From NCBI RefSeq assembly GCF_964340395.1, contig NC_135555.1:14811246-14875245 (forward strand): a DNA stretch of 64,000 nt. Reading direction: 5' to 3'. Of this stretch, positions 1-12,700 are shown one piece after another. Positions within the stretch are counted from its first letter, which is position 1. Each line of letters starts with the position of its first letter. The notes under the pieces were generated by a model. The model made no database searches. It was not told the DNA's origin and saw nothing but the letters and a program-made list of their open reading frames with translations. Source of the stretch: Glandiceps talaboti. Taxonomy: Eukaryota > Hemichordata > Enteropneusta > Spengelidae. The translations under genes and the position numbers were made by a program.

Positions 1-284
1 CACGAGACATTCAACTCCCCTAAATCAAAATTTTGAAAGTATTTTTCAAAAACGTAATATCGAATAAATAAAAGTTGAACTTTGACCTTCATTCATTCAT
101 AATTTGACAACTTCAATATTACAAAATCAATCATTTCGATGTTTTGTATTTCCCAAGGCCAGAGTATAGTTTTGAAATGTCGCTGACACAACGACAGTGC
201 GACTTAGAATGTGCCGTAAAGAGGCCTGTGGTTTTACGACGATTCGATGATATTTTTGTCGACCGTTCAATTATACATACTTAC

Positions 285-908
285 TTGCACAATCACTGCC
301 GTACCATCCATCTTGACAAGTACACGTACAGTCACTCTCCTTGGTTCCACAGTTTTCACAAACCGCGTTGCATACTGGGAACATTCAAAAATATAAATTT
401 ATTTGGTTTAGTTACCAGTATTTGCCTTTCCAAAAGATTTGTATATTTCTATTGATTTTACTTTACTTTACAACCAGATATATGGATTCAAAACCTTAAT
501 GTATGTATGTATGTATGTATGTATGTATGTATGTATGTATGTATGTATGTATGTATGTATGTATGTATGTATGTATGTATGTATGTATGTATGTATGTAT
601 GTATGTATGTATGTATGTATGTATGTATGTATGTATGTATGTATGTATGTATGTATGTATGTATGTATGTATGTATGTATGTATGTATGTATGTATGTAT
701 GTATGTATGTATGTATGTATGTATGTATGTATGTAGTTTTTGTAACGTCTTAATGCCTTTAAATAAAATCGAAGTATTGAAGTCAGTTGCCTTTCTATAA
801 TTATATTTCTATTCCACTCGTCCCAGCCTGTTCTACTCAGTCGGTCTAGAATACAGTAGGTGAGCTAGTTAGGTAACGAGTCGTTTGATATACCAGTAAA
901 CGTGTCTA

Positions 909-942
<34 letters not shown>

Positions 943-3900
943 AGCTAATACTTACCACAGGTTTCGCTATGTTCTGAACACAGTCCTTGAAGAGAATATA
1001 GAAACGAAGTGTTATAATACCATTGAATATAAATGCTATCGTTATACCGTATCAACATAATGTCAACATAACTACTCAGTGAATCCCACGTGACTATATA
1101 CAACGATGTGACATTTACGTCCTATCCGACTGTAAAAGTACGAATATTACTAGCATTTAGAGCACATTTCAGCATTTCAGGAAATATTGGAATGAAAAGA
1201 GTAAATGTTACATTTTTAAAAAATACTTACTGCATTGGTTTTCATAACATTGACCTATACCGGATGAACATTGTGTACATGGACTTCCCAATGAATAAGG
1301 TTTGGTGCCTGCGTAATTACCTCTGGAAATAGAGATAATTAAGAGTTTGGTGTTTTTATTTGAATTATCTACTGGTTGTCAAGTTGTTTCTTACCAACAC
1401 ATATTAGCTGGTTTACATCAATAGCATACTCAAAGATATTGAACTAAAGTGATAAAGAGATACGTAACTGTCCAATGTTTCATGTTTGTTTGTTTGTTTG
1501 TTTGTTTGTTTGTTTGTTTGTTTGTTTGTTTGTTTGTTTGTTTGTTTGTTTGTTTGTTTGTTTGTTTGTTTGTTTGTTTGTTTGTTTGTTTGTTTGTTTG
1601 TTCGTTCGTTTGTTTGTTTGTTTGTTTGTTTTTTTGTGTATCACTTTGTTGATTTTGTTTTAAAATATTTTCATTTGAGTCAAATGTATTAAAAATTAAG
1701 CATGTGCCATTTAGTTCTCTCGTAGAACGTCACTCAAACCTAATCTTCGTGGTCGTAAACTGTGACAGTACTAAATACCCCCACCAACGTCCCATCCATC
1801 CACCCTCTATAAACCTATTACTTACGCTGGTCCGTAGTTACAGGTCACTATGATGGCGTTTGTAAAGGACGATGACGATACACTAGAGCAGTAAGTCTTC
1901 CCACAACCAACGGCATAGGAATCTGCCCACACAACCTGAAGTACAACAAATCGCCTTATATTATCTCATATTAACATCATATACATTATTTTATTTCAAA
2001 CAAAACAAAGCCTGGGTTTGCCAATGAGAAAAAAAAATTAATAGACTCGCGCTCTCGATACAAAACGAATTCTAACAACACTGGTTGAGATAAACGTCAC
2101 GAGTAAGTAACGGCATATTTTGTGAACAGTCGAGTTTGTCTAGTTAAAGATTAAGTGCACTGATCCATCCCCACACCCCCACCCCATACGCCCTCATCCC
2201 ATTCCACACAATCCCTAACCCTGCACATGCTAGAACGTCCTGGTACCTGCCATAATGTTAGTTGTTATCGGTGAGAAAATCCCAAAGTTACCGTATATGT
2301 AACATCTTCAATGTCAATTACGTTACATTTTGCTTTGGGTGGTAAGTTGTAATTCTGCTAAATGCACAAGCTATCATTTGATTTACGAATTCCATGTCAG
2401 ACAATCATGTTATAGCAACCAACGGTAACCAACGGTCTCCTTTCACGCAAAGTGTCGTGCAGATGACGCATAGCGACCCTTAGTTTTACGGCAACGTGGT
2501 GCAGTTAAATGTTAAATAAAGTATCACCACACTAAAATTGAAATAACCCATGGTGGTTTTATTAAAAAGGAAAAAAGGTTTTAGAGAAATTTACCTGTGT
2601 ATAATGGCCACACACATTTGTACAGCTGTTGTCATCGTAGGTGTAATAATTCACCTCGTTATACCAGGCATCAACTGGTCCTTCTGGGTTAACGCTGTAT
2701 GATGACGACACACCACCAACCATCCATAGATTCTGACCGACATTGGAGTAAGGTGATATGTTGGTTGGGTTACCGTGTGCCCAAAGACAACCATCGGACC
2801 AGTCTTGTGCCATGCTTGCGAGGTCATCGTCCCATTGCTACAGGGATATAATTTTTTTTAAATTCAATTTATAACCATATAACCTACAAATTTAAATGTA
2901 TTGTTTATGTTTAGGTCTCCAGAATACCATACTTTCTTTTAATAGTCTTCAAGTATTAAATAAAGTTCAAGTTTGAACTATTACAATGGTATTGGCGTTC
3001 TGTGTTTGGGAGTGCTACAGTATTCTTTGGGTGGACCATACGTTGTTGTTTTTTAAATATGTGACTGACAAACATCATTCATATTTACTCTAGCCAAGCC
3101 CGACCTTCATCTAAGTAGCATGGCCCTACTAGCACCGCACCATGACTGACTTGACCACCTGTTGGATTCACGGATACTTTCTAGTTATCATCGCGAGACA
3201 AACTTGAGAACGTCTCAGAAAGAGTCGCATGAAAAAAAAAAATCAAAAAAAGATATAAAGCTTTCCTATATATATTGGCTACTTTAATTCTCAGACTACC
3301 ATTATAGAAAATAAAGTGGTCGGAGCTTAAATGAAAAAAAAGCATGTAAAGTGTAGCATGTGCAGTTTCTTGTTGAGATCTAGTGTGGTTGTATACACAG
3401 AGAAGCTGAACGGTACTTTGAAATCCACTGTTACCAATAATAATAACCAAAGTCTGACCACTTGCAAACGCTCCATTGCTCCATTGTGAATCAGAATTGA
3501 ATGGCTCTACTGCGTGGTCACTCACAAATTACATTACGCCTAATTGGTCACTTCAAGTGTCCTAGAAAACATCGAGATAATTAACTGTGTCCACAGTAAT
3601 GATGACTGCCCGACAATTAACAGATAGCATAGTTGTGACATATGTGGCAATCATTGCCACTGGAGAACGGTGATCGAATCTTGGTGTGTATGTGACAATA
3701 CAAAAGTTGAAAGTTGTGTTGACCGAGTAAGGTCTGATGTTAGAATCCTTTCTTTATAGATATCAAGTCGAAACGAAAATTAAGTTGGATGTGCAAGGTA
3801 AGGTAATGAATACTGAGTTGAATTTGAAGTTCAATAACTTAATCACATCGGTTTACAACTTCTCAATGTCATTGTATAAACATCTGAAACTTTCGGGTAA

Positions 3901-5857
3901 TGTTTTCGACAGGTTCTGTAGCTTGCTATGACTGTACATTGTAGTCACCAATACAAATCATGTAATGACCCCCCCCCCCCCTCCGTGGAGGTGTGACAAC
4001 ACATCGGAGACTCAATAACAACAGAAGTGAAATAGGTTTTGTTTTGACAAGTAAACCATGAAATGAAATTAGGAAACAACAAAATGAAGCTAAAACCGTA
4101 GAAAAAACAAGTGCACTACCTTGAATGCAATGTAACTGACTTGTAAATATCTAGGCGGAGTCATGATCAGTGTTGTCAAAATCTAGATAACCTACGATGG
4201 AGGGATTACAACGTTTGGGATAGAGTTATATAACTTGTTTAGTATTCAAAGACAAGAAGCGAGACATAGACGGCTTAATTGAATCGTTTTGACCAGATTG
4301 AACTGCAATAGCCCAGGGGGTGGTGTAACAACTATGATCCCATCGAGACCAGCCACCTTTGTATTATTCTACGTTCTCCGCAAGGAAAATGTAAATTTTG
4401 ATCTCCGTAACGAAAACAACTGTTCTAAGATTAAGGCTCAGGGTTAGGGCATGTATGTCGACTTTCTTTTCGCCTGAAGCAAGAAGTCACACGTTGTTGT
4501 ACTTGACGAAGCATGAACAGGTTCAAGAAATAATTCGAAAATTTAAGTTTGTCAAAAAATGACCCAAATCGTCAAAAGAAAGTTGGACTAGAAAAATATT
4601 AATGAACGCCTTACTTGGGTTGTTACAAAACCATAATTCATATAAATTGAAGTTGACAGATTTTGGTACCAGCATGGGATTAACAAAAGCGATGGCCTCG
4701 CGATTGATGTATAGGTTGTGTCTTCAGAAACTGTGGAAGAGGTGCAATTCTGCATCATTAAATTTGACAGAACGTGACCATAAACATTCTATTGGTACAC
4801 CTAATTACTTGTATGTTTACGTAACTCTATTCACTGTTTCCATCCCCTGTGTAATCATCATCTCTCTTCTCTTTGGGAGAATACAGAATAGGGTCTCGAA
4901 GTTTCTAAAAGAATTCCGTAATCTGGTAATCGTATGTGTCAATCACACTCTGCTTCAAGATGTTGACGCTTTCTTAATTAAGTTACACTTTATTAAGCGT
5001 GGGGGTGGTCAGACGTTTGATATGACGCTTGTCTGGTAAAACCCCCCTTCGGGTGGTTACGTAACTATGATTTTGTATTTCTTTTCAAGGTTTACAAATA
5101 TCATTGTTTTCTGGTCTCGCCTCCCTGACAACATACTTTTTGTTTATGACAACCATCCATTCTCCAGTCGTCTCACTTAGCGTCGATCGCATCTATCTAA
5201 TGTATACTCGGTGTGCCATATTAAATATCCAATCATGTAAGTTTGTCTGAATGTTTTGTTGTTGTTTTTGATTGGGTTTAACAAATTAGCCGAGAACGGA
5301 ACTTCTCAGCTGCAAAGTGGGGGGAACTTAACGTTTTTTTGTGTGAACAATTATTGTAAGTTGCAAATTATAGGTAAAAATTGGCACATTAAAAATTCGA
5401 TTGAAACTCTTTACACATGCATGCGGACTAAAATATATAGTTCAACCTAAGAGTATGGTGTCCTGATATCGTTTGGAATCTACTGAAAAAGTAAAAGTGG
5501 AATATTTGCGACGAGAATTTCATCGAAACTAAATCAAAACAGTAAAACTCTGAAGTTAATACGAACCATATATTTCATGTCTGAAGCTCCAGGGTTGACG
5601 TTACTGCGGTGATAGTTGTGTCTCTCCAACATAGTATCAATGTCGCTGGAACTGAAGTCAGTTGATCGTTTTGTTCGATGATGACCAACTTTCTCCTCTT
5701 TCGTAAATGGTTTCAAATTGAAGAAGGATTTGTTAGACTTGGCGATGGACGGGCTCTCCTTGGTCGATACCATAGACGGGATGAGGAGACTTATAAAGAA
5801 TAAAGTTTGGAGAAGCCTCACAGTGTCCTCAGCTTGGTTCGCCATCTTCAATTCCAT
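285..5857 (-). CDS. Secreted CAP-domain (CRISP/PI16-like) protein with EGF-like module, partial at C-terminus
   Basis: Coding exons read on the minus strand: 5567-5857, 2595-2837, 1826-1935, 1231-1322, optional 956-985, and 285-374; the gene continues past the left edge. The start ATG is at 5857, with a second in frame at 5845. A hydrophobic signal peptide (LLQTLFFISLLIPSMV) is followed by a dibasic RTKR/S site, suggesting a cleaved propeptide. The CAP domain follows: HNYHRSNVNPG helix start, WDDDLASMAQDW, the CAP1 signature GHYTQVVWADS across the exon 2/3 junction, and CAP2 VTCNYGPAGNY across exon 3/4. A cysteine-rich hinge (PYSLGSPCTQCSSGIGQC) comes next, then an EGF-like exon ending CTCTCQDGWYGSDC. 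All phases agree. CAP proteins are extracellular, stable and non-enzymatic in most cases; the ligand here is unknown. Exon 1 uses a weak GTTCGT donor. The family call is firm; the orthologue is not assigned. Confidence 0.88.
499..735. repeat. (ATGT)n microsatellite, about 59 uninterrupted units
   Basis: Perfect tetranucleotide array lying between the EGF exon and the optional exon of the CAP gene. The long open frames across it read only Met-Tyr-Val-Cys repeats and are artefacts of the 4-nt period. Expected to be highly length-polymorphic. Confidence 0.98.
740..970 (+). mobile_element. Dispersed repeat linked to ATGT and TGTC microsatellites, copy 1
   Basis: The stretch between the (ATGT)n array and the CAP optional exon (TCTAGAATACAGTAGGTGAG, then CCAGTAAACGTGTCTATCTG, then a TGTC array at about 909-942, then TCAGCTAATACTT) is matched in reverse orientation at about 28.62-28.81 kb. 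That copy also borders an ATGT-type array. The pairing suggests a mobile element that carries the tetranucleotide seeds. No coding capacity is visible. Confidence 0.6.
956..985 (-). other. Candidate 30-nt cassette exon of the CAP gene inside a dispersed repeat
   Basis: Read on the minus strand, a pyrimidine-rich CTCTTCAAG acceptor and a consensus GTAAGT donor bracket 30 nt. Inclusion keeps phase 1 and would add about ten residues (RLCSEHSETC). Skipping it also keeps the frame, joining the hinge directly to the EGF exon. The donor side overlaps a repeat that recurs at about 28.62-28.81 kb, so the donor may be transposon-derived. Whether the exon is used cannot be told from sequence. Confidence 0.35.
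1483..1630. repeat. (TTTG)n microsatellite
   Basis: Long TTTG array with a short TTCG interruption near 1600, in an intron of the CAP gene. Its open frames encode only Phe-Val-Cys-Leu repeats. Confidence 0.97.
4602..5039 (+). other. Orphan 145-codon ORF with kinase-like DFG and GTPNYL motifs, in CAP intron 1
   Basis: An ATG-initiated open frame on the strand opposite the host gene. Residues about 17-25 read KLKLTDFGT, and about 40 residues later comes GTPNYL, followed at once by a GTATGT donor-like sequence. In protein kinases the activation loop runs from DFG to GTxxY(x)APE, so the pair is suggestive of an exon or relic. The catalytic loop (HRD) and APE are not seen, and the middle does not resemble a typical activation loop. 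After the putative donor the frame only gives a hydrophobic stretch. Function unproven; it may be chance. Confidence 0.2.
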
Positions 5858-7981
5858 TAACTTTCTTTCGCATATACTTGACTGTCCTTCCTTCTCAGCT
5901 TAAGTTTCCCAGGTGTTAGTTTCGTGAACGGGAAACGATAGGAACTGTCAGCGAAAGATTCACAGCACAAGGCATATGATTGCCGAACCCCCGCTGCTGG
6001 CAGATTCAGCCTAGAGTACGGTTCTCTTTTGGACTCATTGAACTGTATCAATTGGTCAATTTCTGGGTATTGTCAATATGACAAAAGCAAAGGAAATACA
6101 TAGTAAATGAGATTCTTTCAAATGGAACTGACTATTTTCATAGAGGGGTGACTGTGTTACCTAACTAAAAAATGTTTCGTATTTCAAAATGGACATAACA
6201 CCTTCGTACACCGAACCGTCTGACCAAGCTTATTAGCAGAACTTAGACTTGCAATTGCCAGAAATGGGAATAAAAATGACACAGTCTTTCAAACTCAAGT
6301 TACAGCTCGATTCATTATCCGAACTTACATGAAAACACAGGCTTCTTTGTCTGTGATGAAAAATGACCACTGACCTTCTCTTTGGACATTCTGAAATGTG
6401 TGTGGAAATTCTAATACTCGTTACTTTATTGGCCAAAACAAAAACAAAAGAAAACGAACTCCGACGACTTTCCGACCTTGACTTTGATGTAGAAACCTTC
6501 CCTTTGACGCCACACTGCTTTTTCCAACAATTGATCAATGAATGGAAGATAGCAGCATGTACAATAGAAACCGAGAAGCAAAATGCCGTCTGAGCAACGA
6601 AATGTTACTAAAATTACTACTTTCGTCTTCTGGTGTGACAACCATCTTACAAGCATTGATATATTTTCATGACGTCATCATATCACATGATCGTCACAAA
6701 ATCGTATACATTGATTTACACACCTTACCTTTTCAGGCATGTAAATGGATTAAATATGTAATAATTTATTTCAATTTTTGTTGAGCCAGACAACAAGATT
6801 CAGCCATTTTAGTGTGATATTTGTTAAAGCAGTCAGTAAAGTGTACGTAATATACATAGGGTAGTTTTTGATTTGCGTTTCCAGGCCTCCAGCCTATATG
6901 CAAAGAAGCTAGACTTCTATGAAGTGTTGCAATTTTTATCGTAAGAATTTTGTCGGGGCAAACTATGATTTGTTTCTGCTCATTTGGTTTCAATTGTAGT
7001 TGTCCACCAACGTCAGCAGAATTCGGTTGAGTAAGTTTTCATTAGGGAGAAATCGAAAAGGCCGATTTTTAATTTTCTCTAGTATCAACACTCTGAACTA
7101 TAAGCCGTATTGCTGACGTTCCCAGGTACGACGAATGTTTACACAAACAAAACACTTAAGAAGTACTTGGGTGGGGCAAGTTAATTAAATTTCGGAGAAA
7201 AGAAAACGGTGTAGACATCCCTTCTTATTAACTTGAACATCGGTCTATTCAACAGTAAAGTAGTTCTACAAATTTAAAACTACAGTAGATAGACAAATAT
7301 AATTTCTTGCTTTCTGTAACGTTTCATTAAAAATGAGGATAGCTTAATATATTTTTGTGATCAATGTCTGTCGGGTTATTTGTAGAGTATGTTAAGAAAT
7401 CATCTCTTTCGGTCTTAAACCATTTCAATCATGATCAAATTAATGATTCAATGTTGGGGCTACAAACAAACATGCCAGTTTACTGTCTGGGTTACCACCT
7501 TTTAAGAAACCTTCTTCACATATAAACGGGTTTGATCTGTGTGTGTGTTTTCGATTTAGTGTAATTGTTTTCTACAACGTCACGATGTCAACAGCTGACA
7601 CTACAATCAAAATTTGAATGAGTTTACCTCTAAGTAAAAGCTGATTAATTACAGTTTAGGGAGCCGTCATACAAAATGGTGCATTATGGGTAATGTAGTA
7701 TCAAGTAGTAACCACAAGTAAGCTAGACTTGTTTACTCGGGCCCCTGCGGACTCGATGGGCCGTTCCGACTTCTGATAGATCTAGAGATACATTTACATA
7801 TAATTGCAACTGTAGACAATCCCACTAGGTTGACCGACGTGTGAGATGCGCCCAACGTACATTTTGTACTTTGCAGACTAGATTACTAGTTGTCAGTTAG
7901 CTTGCTGTAAAATATGAAAACCTGGTGCTTCCCCCCCCCCCCCAAAAAAAAAAAATGCATTCCAACACACTGATACAACAA

Positions 7982-8022
7982 CATTGTTCTCACAACAAAT
8001 ATACTTTGTTGTGAGAACAATG
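7982..8022. repeat. Perfect hairpin, 18-bp arms, 5-nt loop
   Basis: The arm CATTGTTCTCACAACAAA is followed by the loop TATAC and the exact reverse complement. No gene end is close, so a termination role is unlikely; probably the core of a decayed foldback element. Confidence 0.9.
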
Positions 8023-8094
8023 ATGGTGCATCTTGGGCAATATATCATGTATCATGGCATGCAAACAGTTAATTTTTTCAGTTTTTTGCTTTTT

Positions 8095-8175
8095 TCTTAA
8101 GGACGCACAAGCTCAACAACCAACATTGTTCGTTTAGGTCAAAACCCCCCTCCCCCTCCCCCTAAATGAACGTTC
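8095..8175 (+). mobile_element. Fragment of MITE family C
   Basis: Shares TTAAGGACG, GCACAAGCTCAACAACCAAC and the CCCCCTCCCCCTCCCCCTAA block with the longer element starting at 9044, but lacks the other end. Confidence 0.65.
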
Positions 8176-9043
8176 ATGTTTTCAACTTATTCTCCAAGAA
8201 TCTACATGCCATGAAACTATCTAAAATAACTTGAATAATGAAATTTCTGAATTATACTGTACACACATTATGATTGTCATGTTGTATACTATCAAAGTCA
8301 GTCATTCACTCACCCACTCACTCATTGTGATATTCACAAGTCCATGTTGATGATTATATGGACGACAGTTGTAAAAGAGAATGATAGATGATACAAAGTC
8401 AACGGTTCTTAGACTCTCGTTACATACAGGAACAGTTTTACACATGTACTTCCAAACTTGTACCTCTCTCTTTCCACATACACAAGTTATCTCTAATAGC
8501 CATTCAAATAATCTACATCATACATACACAAAGTTTCACTCATATACAAAACAAGAAACATATTTATTTATCTTTTTTTTTAAAGAAAGGGATACTAGAC
8601 TATTATTTTTTTATAACATAAATATAAGAAAACAATTTGTCAAAAGTGTAAAGATTTAATAAAGTAACATTTCTAGATTGTAATTTAAGGCTTAACTCCC
8701 AGAATGCAATGTTCTGTATAGTCATGTGACCAATTTTTACCTCCCATTATTTTCAACTTATTCTCCAAGAATCTTCATGCCATGAAACTATCTACAATAA
8801 CTTGAATAAAGCAATTTCTGAATCAAATTCTTTGTTTATTCATGCATAGATGATGTTAAATGTTGACACTCTAGAAACAGGTAGTAAAAGTGCACATGAT
8901 AACTAGTATTAGAAAGTTAATAATTACAGTACACTGTGAAAGTGAAAAGATATAAAAAAAACCTTCATACATATAACACACTGCCTTGGCATTCTCGGGT
9001 AAAGGAATGCAAACAATTTAATTTTTTCAGTTTTTCTTTTTTC

Positions 9044-9603
9044 TTAAGGACGATTGCACAATGTCGCACAAGCTCAACAACCAACATAGTTCATTTAGGT
9101 CAAAACCCCCCTCCCCCTCCCCCTAAATGAACGTTCAAAAGTGCGACATCAAAACATTTCTATCATCGTCGCAAACCATGGCCTGTTTTACAGCACCGTT
9201 CTTAAAGGAGCCGTCCCACTGGGACGAAGTGTAGTGTATTTGGAAGTGTAGCGGAAGAAATAACAGCTCTGGTTTGCGAGAATGATTTATATATGATGTA
9301 AACTACGATGAAAACTGTAGCGATCACACCACTATCATCGACTTAATGTAAAAAAAACATGATTGTAAACACATAAATATACTACCAGCACCATATCTCA
9401 CATTAGAAGTAAATTTTTTATCAACTTATCAACACCTCAGTAGTAAATACAAAAGCTGTCATCATTGAAGGAGTGAAAATTTTCCTTCCAAAATGTTTAG
9501 AAGTGCGAAAATGAACTAAGGCAACTGCACTGATACCAGACCTCCACCCCATAAACGAAGTTCATTTATTGAGATTGTGTAACATTGTGCGATCGTCCCT
9601 TAC
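9044..9603 (+). mobile_element. MITE-like element, family C (GATYGCACAATGT termini), copy 1
   Basis: The left end TAAGGACGATTGCACAATGT is mirrored at the right end, whose reverse complement begins TAAGGGACGATCGCACAATG. The interior shares blocks such as ATCTCACATTAGAAGTAAAT with the opposite-strand copy at 32541-32888. No transposase frame is present, so it is non-autonomous. It lies within the likely 3' UTR of the minus-strand gene whose stop codon is at 9746. Confidence 0.75.
9565..9570 (-). promoter_or_regulatory. Candidate poly(A) signal AATAAA for the 9.7-13.7 kb gene
   Basis: First AATAAA I see downstream of the stop codon at 9746, giving a 3' UTR of about 180-200 nt. It falls inside the terminal repeat of the family C element. 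Confidence 0.45.
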
Positions 9604-9745
9604 ATAAATGAAACAGATGTTGAAAATTTCAAACAAATGAGTTAAATGTATAAGCACCAAACAGGATTTAACATGTGAAATGTTTCAAAACATTCACATA
9701 AACGATAAATAAATTCAGTTCACAGCTGCATTCACTTTTACAAAT

Positions 9746-12700
9746 TTACAAACCAGACTCATTTGCACAACTGTTCTGAGACAATACCAGCACAGCTCTG
9801 ACAGCAGAATAAAGGAATTCTACCGTACCTTTACTATGTAAGTTTGCGATAGGAATTCTCTGATACAGTATGATTGATCTCTTTAGGGGATTTGATATAG
9901 GACATGTTGACATACATTCCAATGTATTAAACGACACATGACATCTCACAAGGTACAGCTGTAACACGTTCCTGATGACACTTGTATTATCAGGTGATAG
10001 AAGGAATACTAGCTGATAAACTGTCTTGTAATTCTTATTTCCAAAAGGACTGTCCTGAGCTGTAGCCAATGCTGCACTTGCCATCTGTGGAAGGATATGA
10101 GCTTCCAATGCCTTTTCCTGCAAAGGTATAAAAAGAGATTATAAATGGCAATTTTTTGAACAATTATCCATCTACAAACCCTATGCAAATGTCCATTCCA
10201 TCTTGAATAATTAAGGGTTTCAAATTATTGTTCTTCTAACTATGAAATGTTTTCTTTGGCAGCTGTATGAGAACCGTATATGTCAGCATGCCCCCAAATG
10301 TTGCAAGCAGTTATTCTCCTGCAACAATCATATCATAATTATAGAGTTCCTATACTATCCACATCAACGCATTTTCCAACACCGACAAAGCTTCAGAAGT
10401 AAAATTAAGTCAACAACATTTAGGTGATTTTCAGAGTGTCACAGAATTTACACAAGTACACACAAGTACACAAGAAGGCATCATATTATGCATATGGAGT
10501 CAGAGATGCCAGCCAATCAGGATAAATGTCTGGGGGTATGTTAGCATTTACAATCTCTGGAAGTAAATGCTTCATGGGATGACCCCCCCCCCCCCCCCCC
10601 CCCCATGGGCCCAAAAGATATTACAGTAAGCGTCCCTTGAGTATTCAGCATGACATCACAATAGTTGGCTGACATTAGACTAGCAAATCAAAAAGGAATT
10701 CATCATTGAGCTGTAGTGTACAGTTATGGTGAGTTTAGTACTGACAAGGAAAGCTGATACTTTGAACTACTTTGGCCTGAGGTAAAAATCTGTAGTACTA
10801 GTACAGTTCACAAATAGTACATAGAGTTACACATACCACTGATACTTACATAGGTCAAAGTGATGACTTGAAGTAAGCTATGTTTACTGACACTCATCAC
10901 TTCAATGTTACTCCTTATATTGATATCATTACCACATACTTTAATTGTCCTTACAGTGGAATCACGAATTCTGAAACACAGATGAGAAAAATCACGACTT
11001 TACAAACTTCCACAAATATAGTTTGAGATAAATAAAGTCTGATACTGTAACCTAATAATTAGTTGATATCTTTTATATATCATGTGTATGCGAGTGTATG
11101 TATGTATGTATGTATGTATGTATGTATGTATGTATGTATGTATGTATGTATGTATGTATGTATGTATGTATGTGTGTGTGTCTGTGTGTGTGTGTGTGCA
11201 TATAAAGACTTGAATGTTAAAGGGGAATCAAAATATGTAGCTGGCATTGTCAATGAGTATGTTTTTAAAATATTTCTTATATTGGTGTGTGTACATACTA
11301 GTGGTATATGCATTATAGTGTCATACCCAAAACATCAATATATACCTATATGCAAATGAATGTGTGATATCTTTTATGAAATTTAGTAGTTTCCAATAAA
11401 CAGAACTACAGAAAGCCATGATGCACGAATACCAGTGTGGGTAGTCAGATAATTTGAACTCATGCCTTTAATGTTTTCTGCTGCACTTTCCCTTGCCTTG
11501 TTGGTGAAATTATGGTCGCGTAAGAGCCCACAAGCACTGCAAATACCTGAGGTACACCACACTTGCATTCACACTTCATGGGGATCTGTTATGTAGGATG
11601 TAGATTATACATACTTTACTGTTATATCGGCATTTGTTTCAAATCCTGCAGAGTTGATAATACAACAAATAAGATCATCCCAATTATATTCATTCAAAGT
11701 GCCACTTGTGTACATCTTGCAGACCTCAATCCATGTCAATAGGGTAGATCTATGTAGGAAATGTGTTTTAGATTTACACACCTGTCAATAGAGAAACGAA
11801 AAAGAGACAACATATAATGCAAGACATACATTTACACTCCATCATACATGTGTATCTCAATACCGGAGAAAACAAAAATAGCATTTGGTGGTATTTCAGT
11901 TATCAGTTTCACAAGTTAACTTTGAATTAATTTTCCAGACTGATACTATTAGCCTTTTTAACTATTCATAGCAAATTCTTGCTGGGTAACAGAAAATTCC
12001 CAGTTTGTGGTAGTGATGTAGTCTGGCTGCCAACTGTGGTCTAACTGTGTGTGAGTGAAGGTATAAATCGTAACAATACTGTATAGGAACTAGACTAGAA
12101 GTAGTGATGTGGCTGTTGTTTTGGGTATACTCTGCAGTCTCTTGGTTGGTATTCATTTTATGGATTCTTCCTCATCAAAAAAAATTGACTGTGCAATCAC
12201 AACATAGGCTATAAATATCGATGTGAAGTTATAGAGTCAATCAAATGATCATCTCCATAAATTGTTGGTTCTTTTTAGCATCGCACCACTGGTTGGTGTA
12301 TTATTGTACACTGTATCATTTACTTGGTAATATCATCTACTTGGTAATAAACACAGGTCCCTTTACTGTATCATCCAAAATGTACCCGCCAGAAATAATA
12401 TGCATCTTATACTTACTGTTCTAGCAACACATCTGAGAGAGTAAATATCATTACTTAGTAAATTACACTGTTTGGCAAAATCATTTAAACAGTTGAGAAA
12501 GCCATCTTCTTTATCTGCTTGTCCTGTTAATAGCAAAGTAGACAAAGAATTAGAACATTTTGGTAGCAGAATTTCTGTAGGTTGTACAGCTAACCTTTCA
12601 AACTGGTACATTATGCCATATAGATATGTAATGTGTATGTCTATAAATAGTTCACAGTTGAATAAACATCTTTAATGCACAAGTGCAGAACTCTTAATTG

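Larger units (their letters stand above)
5858..9043. other. Intergenic region between the CAP gene and the next gene
   Basis: Upstream of the CAP start codon. I see no convincing exon on either strand. It should hold the CAP promoter, but no TATA box stands out. From 7.9 kb on it carries a C-run/A-run junction, a perfect 18-bp hairpin and two direct-repeat pairs (8178-8256 with 8748-8825, and 8058-8175 with 9005-9137). Confidence 0.6.

Noticed and set aside
439-800. Open frames of 77-104 codons across the ATGT array
   Set aside because: A 4-nt repeat without a stop is open in all frames; the product is only Met-Tyr-Val-Cys repeats. The same applies to frames at 1449-1692, 15513-15829 and 39779-40431.
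3181-3525. 114-codon minus-strand frame inside the CAP gene span
   Set aside because: Does not join in phase to the CAP exons on either side, and the sequence is not CAP-like; intronic.
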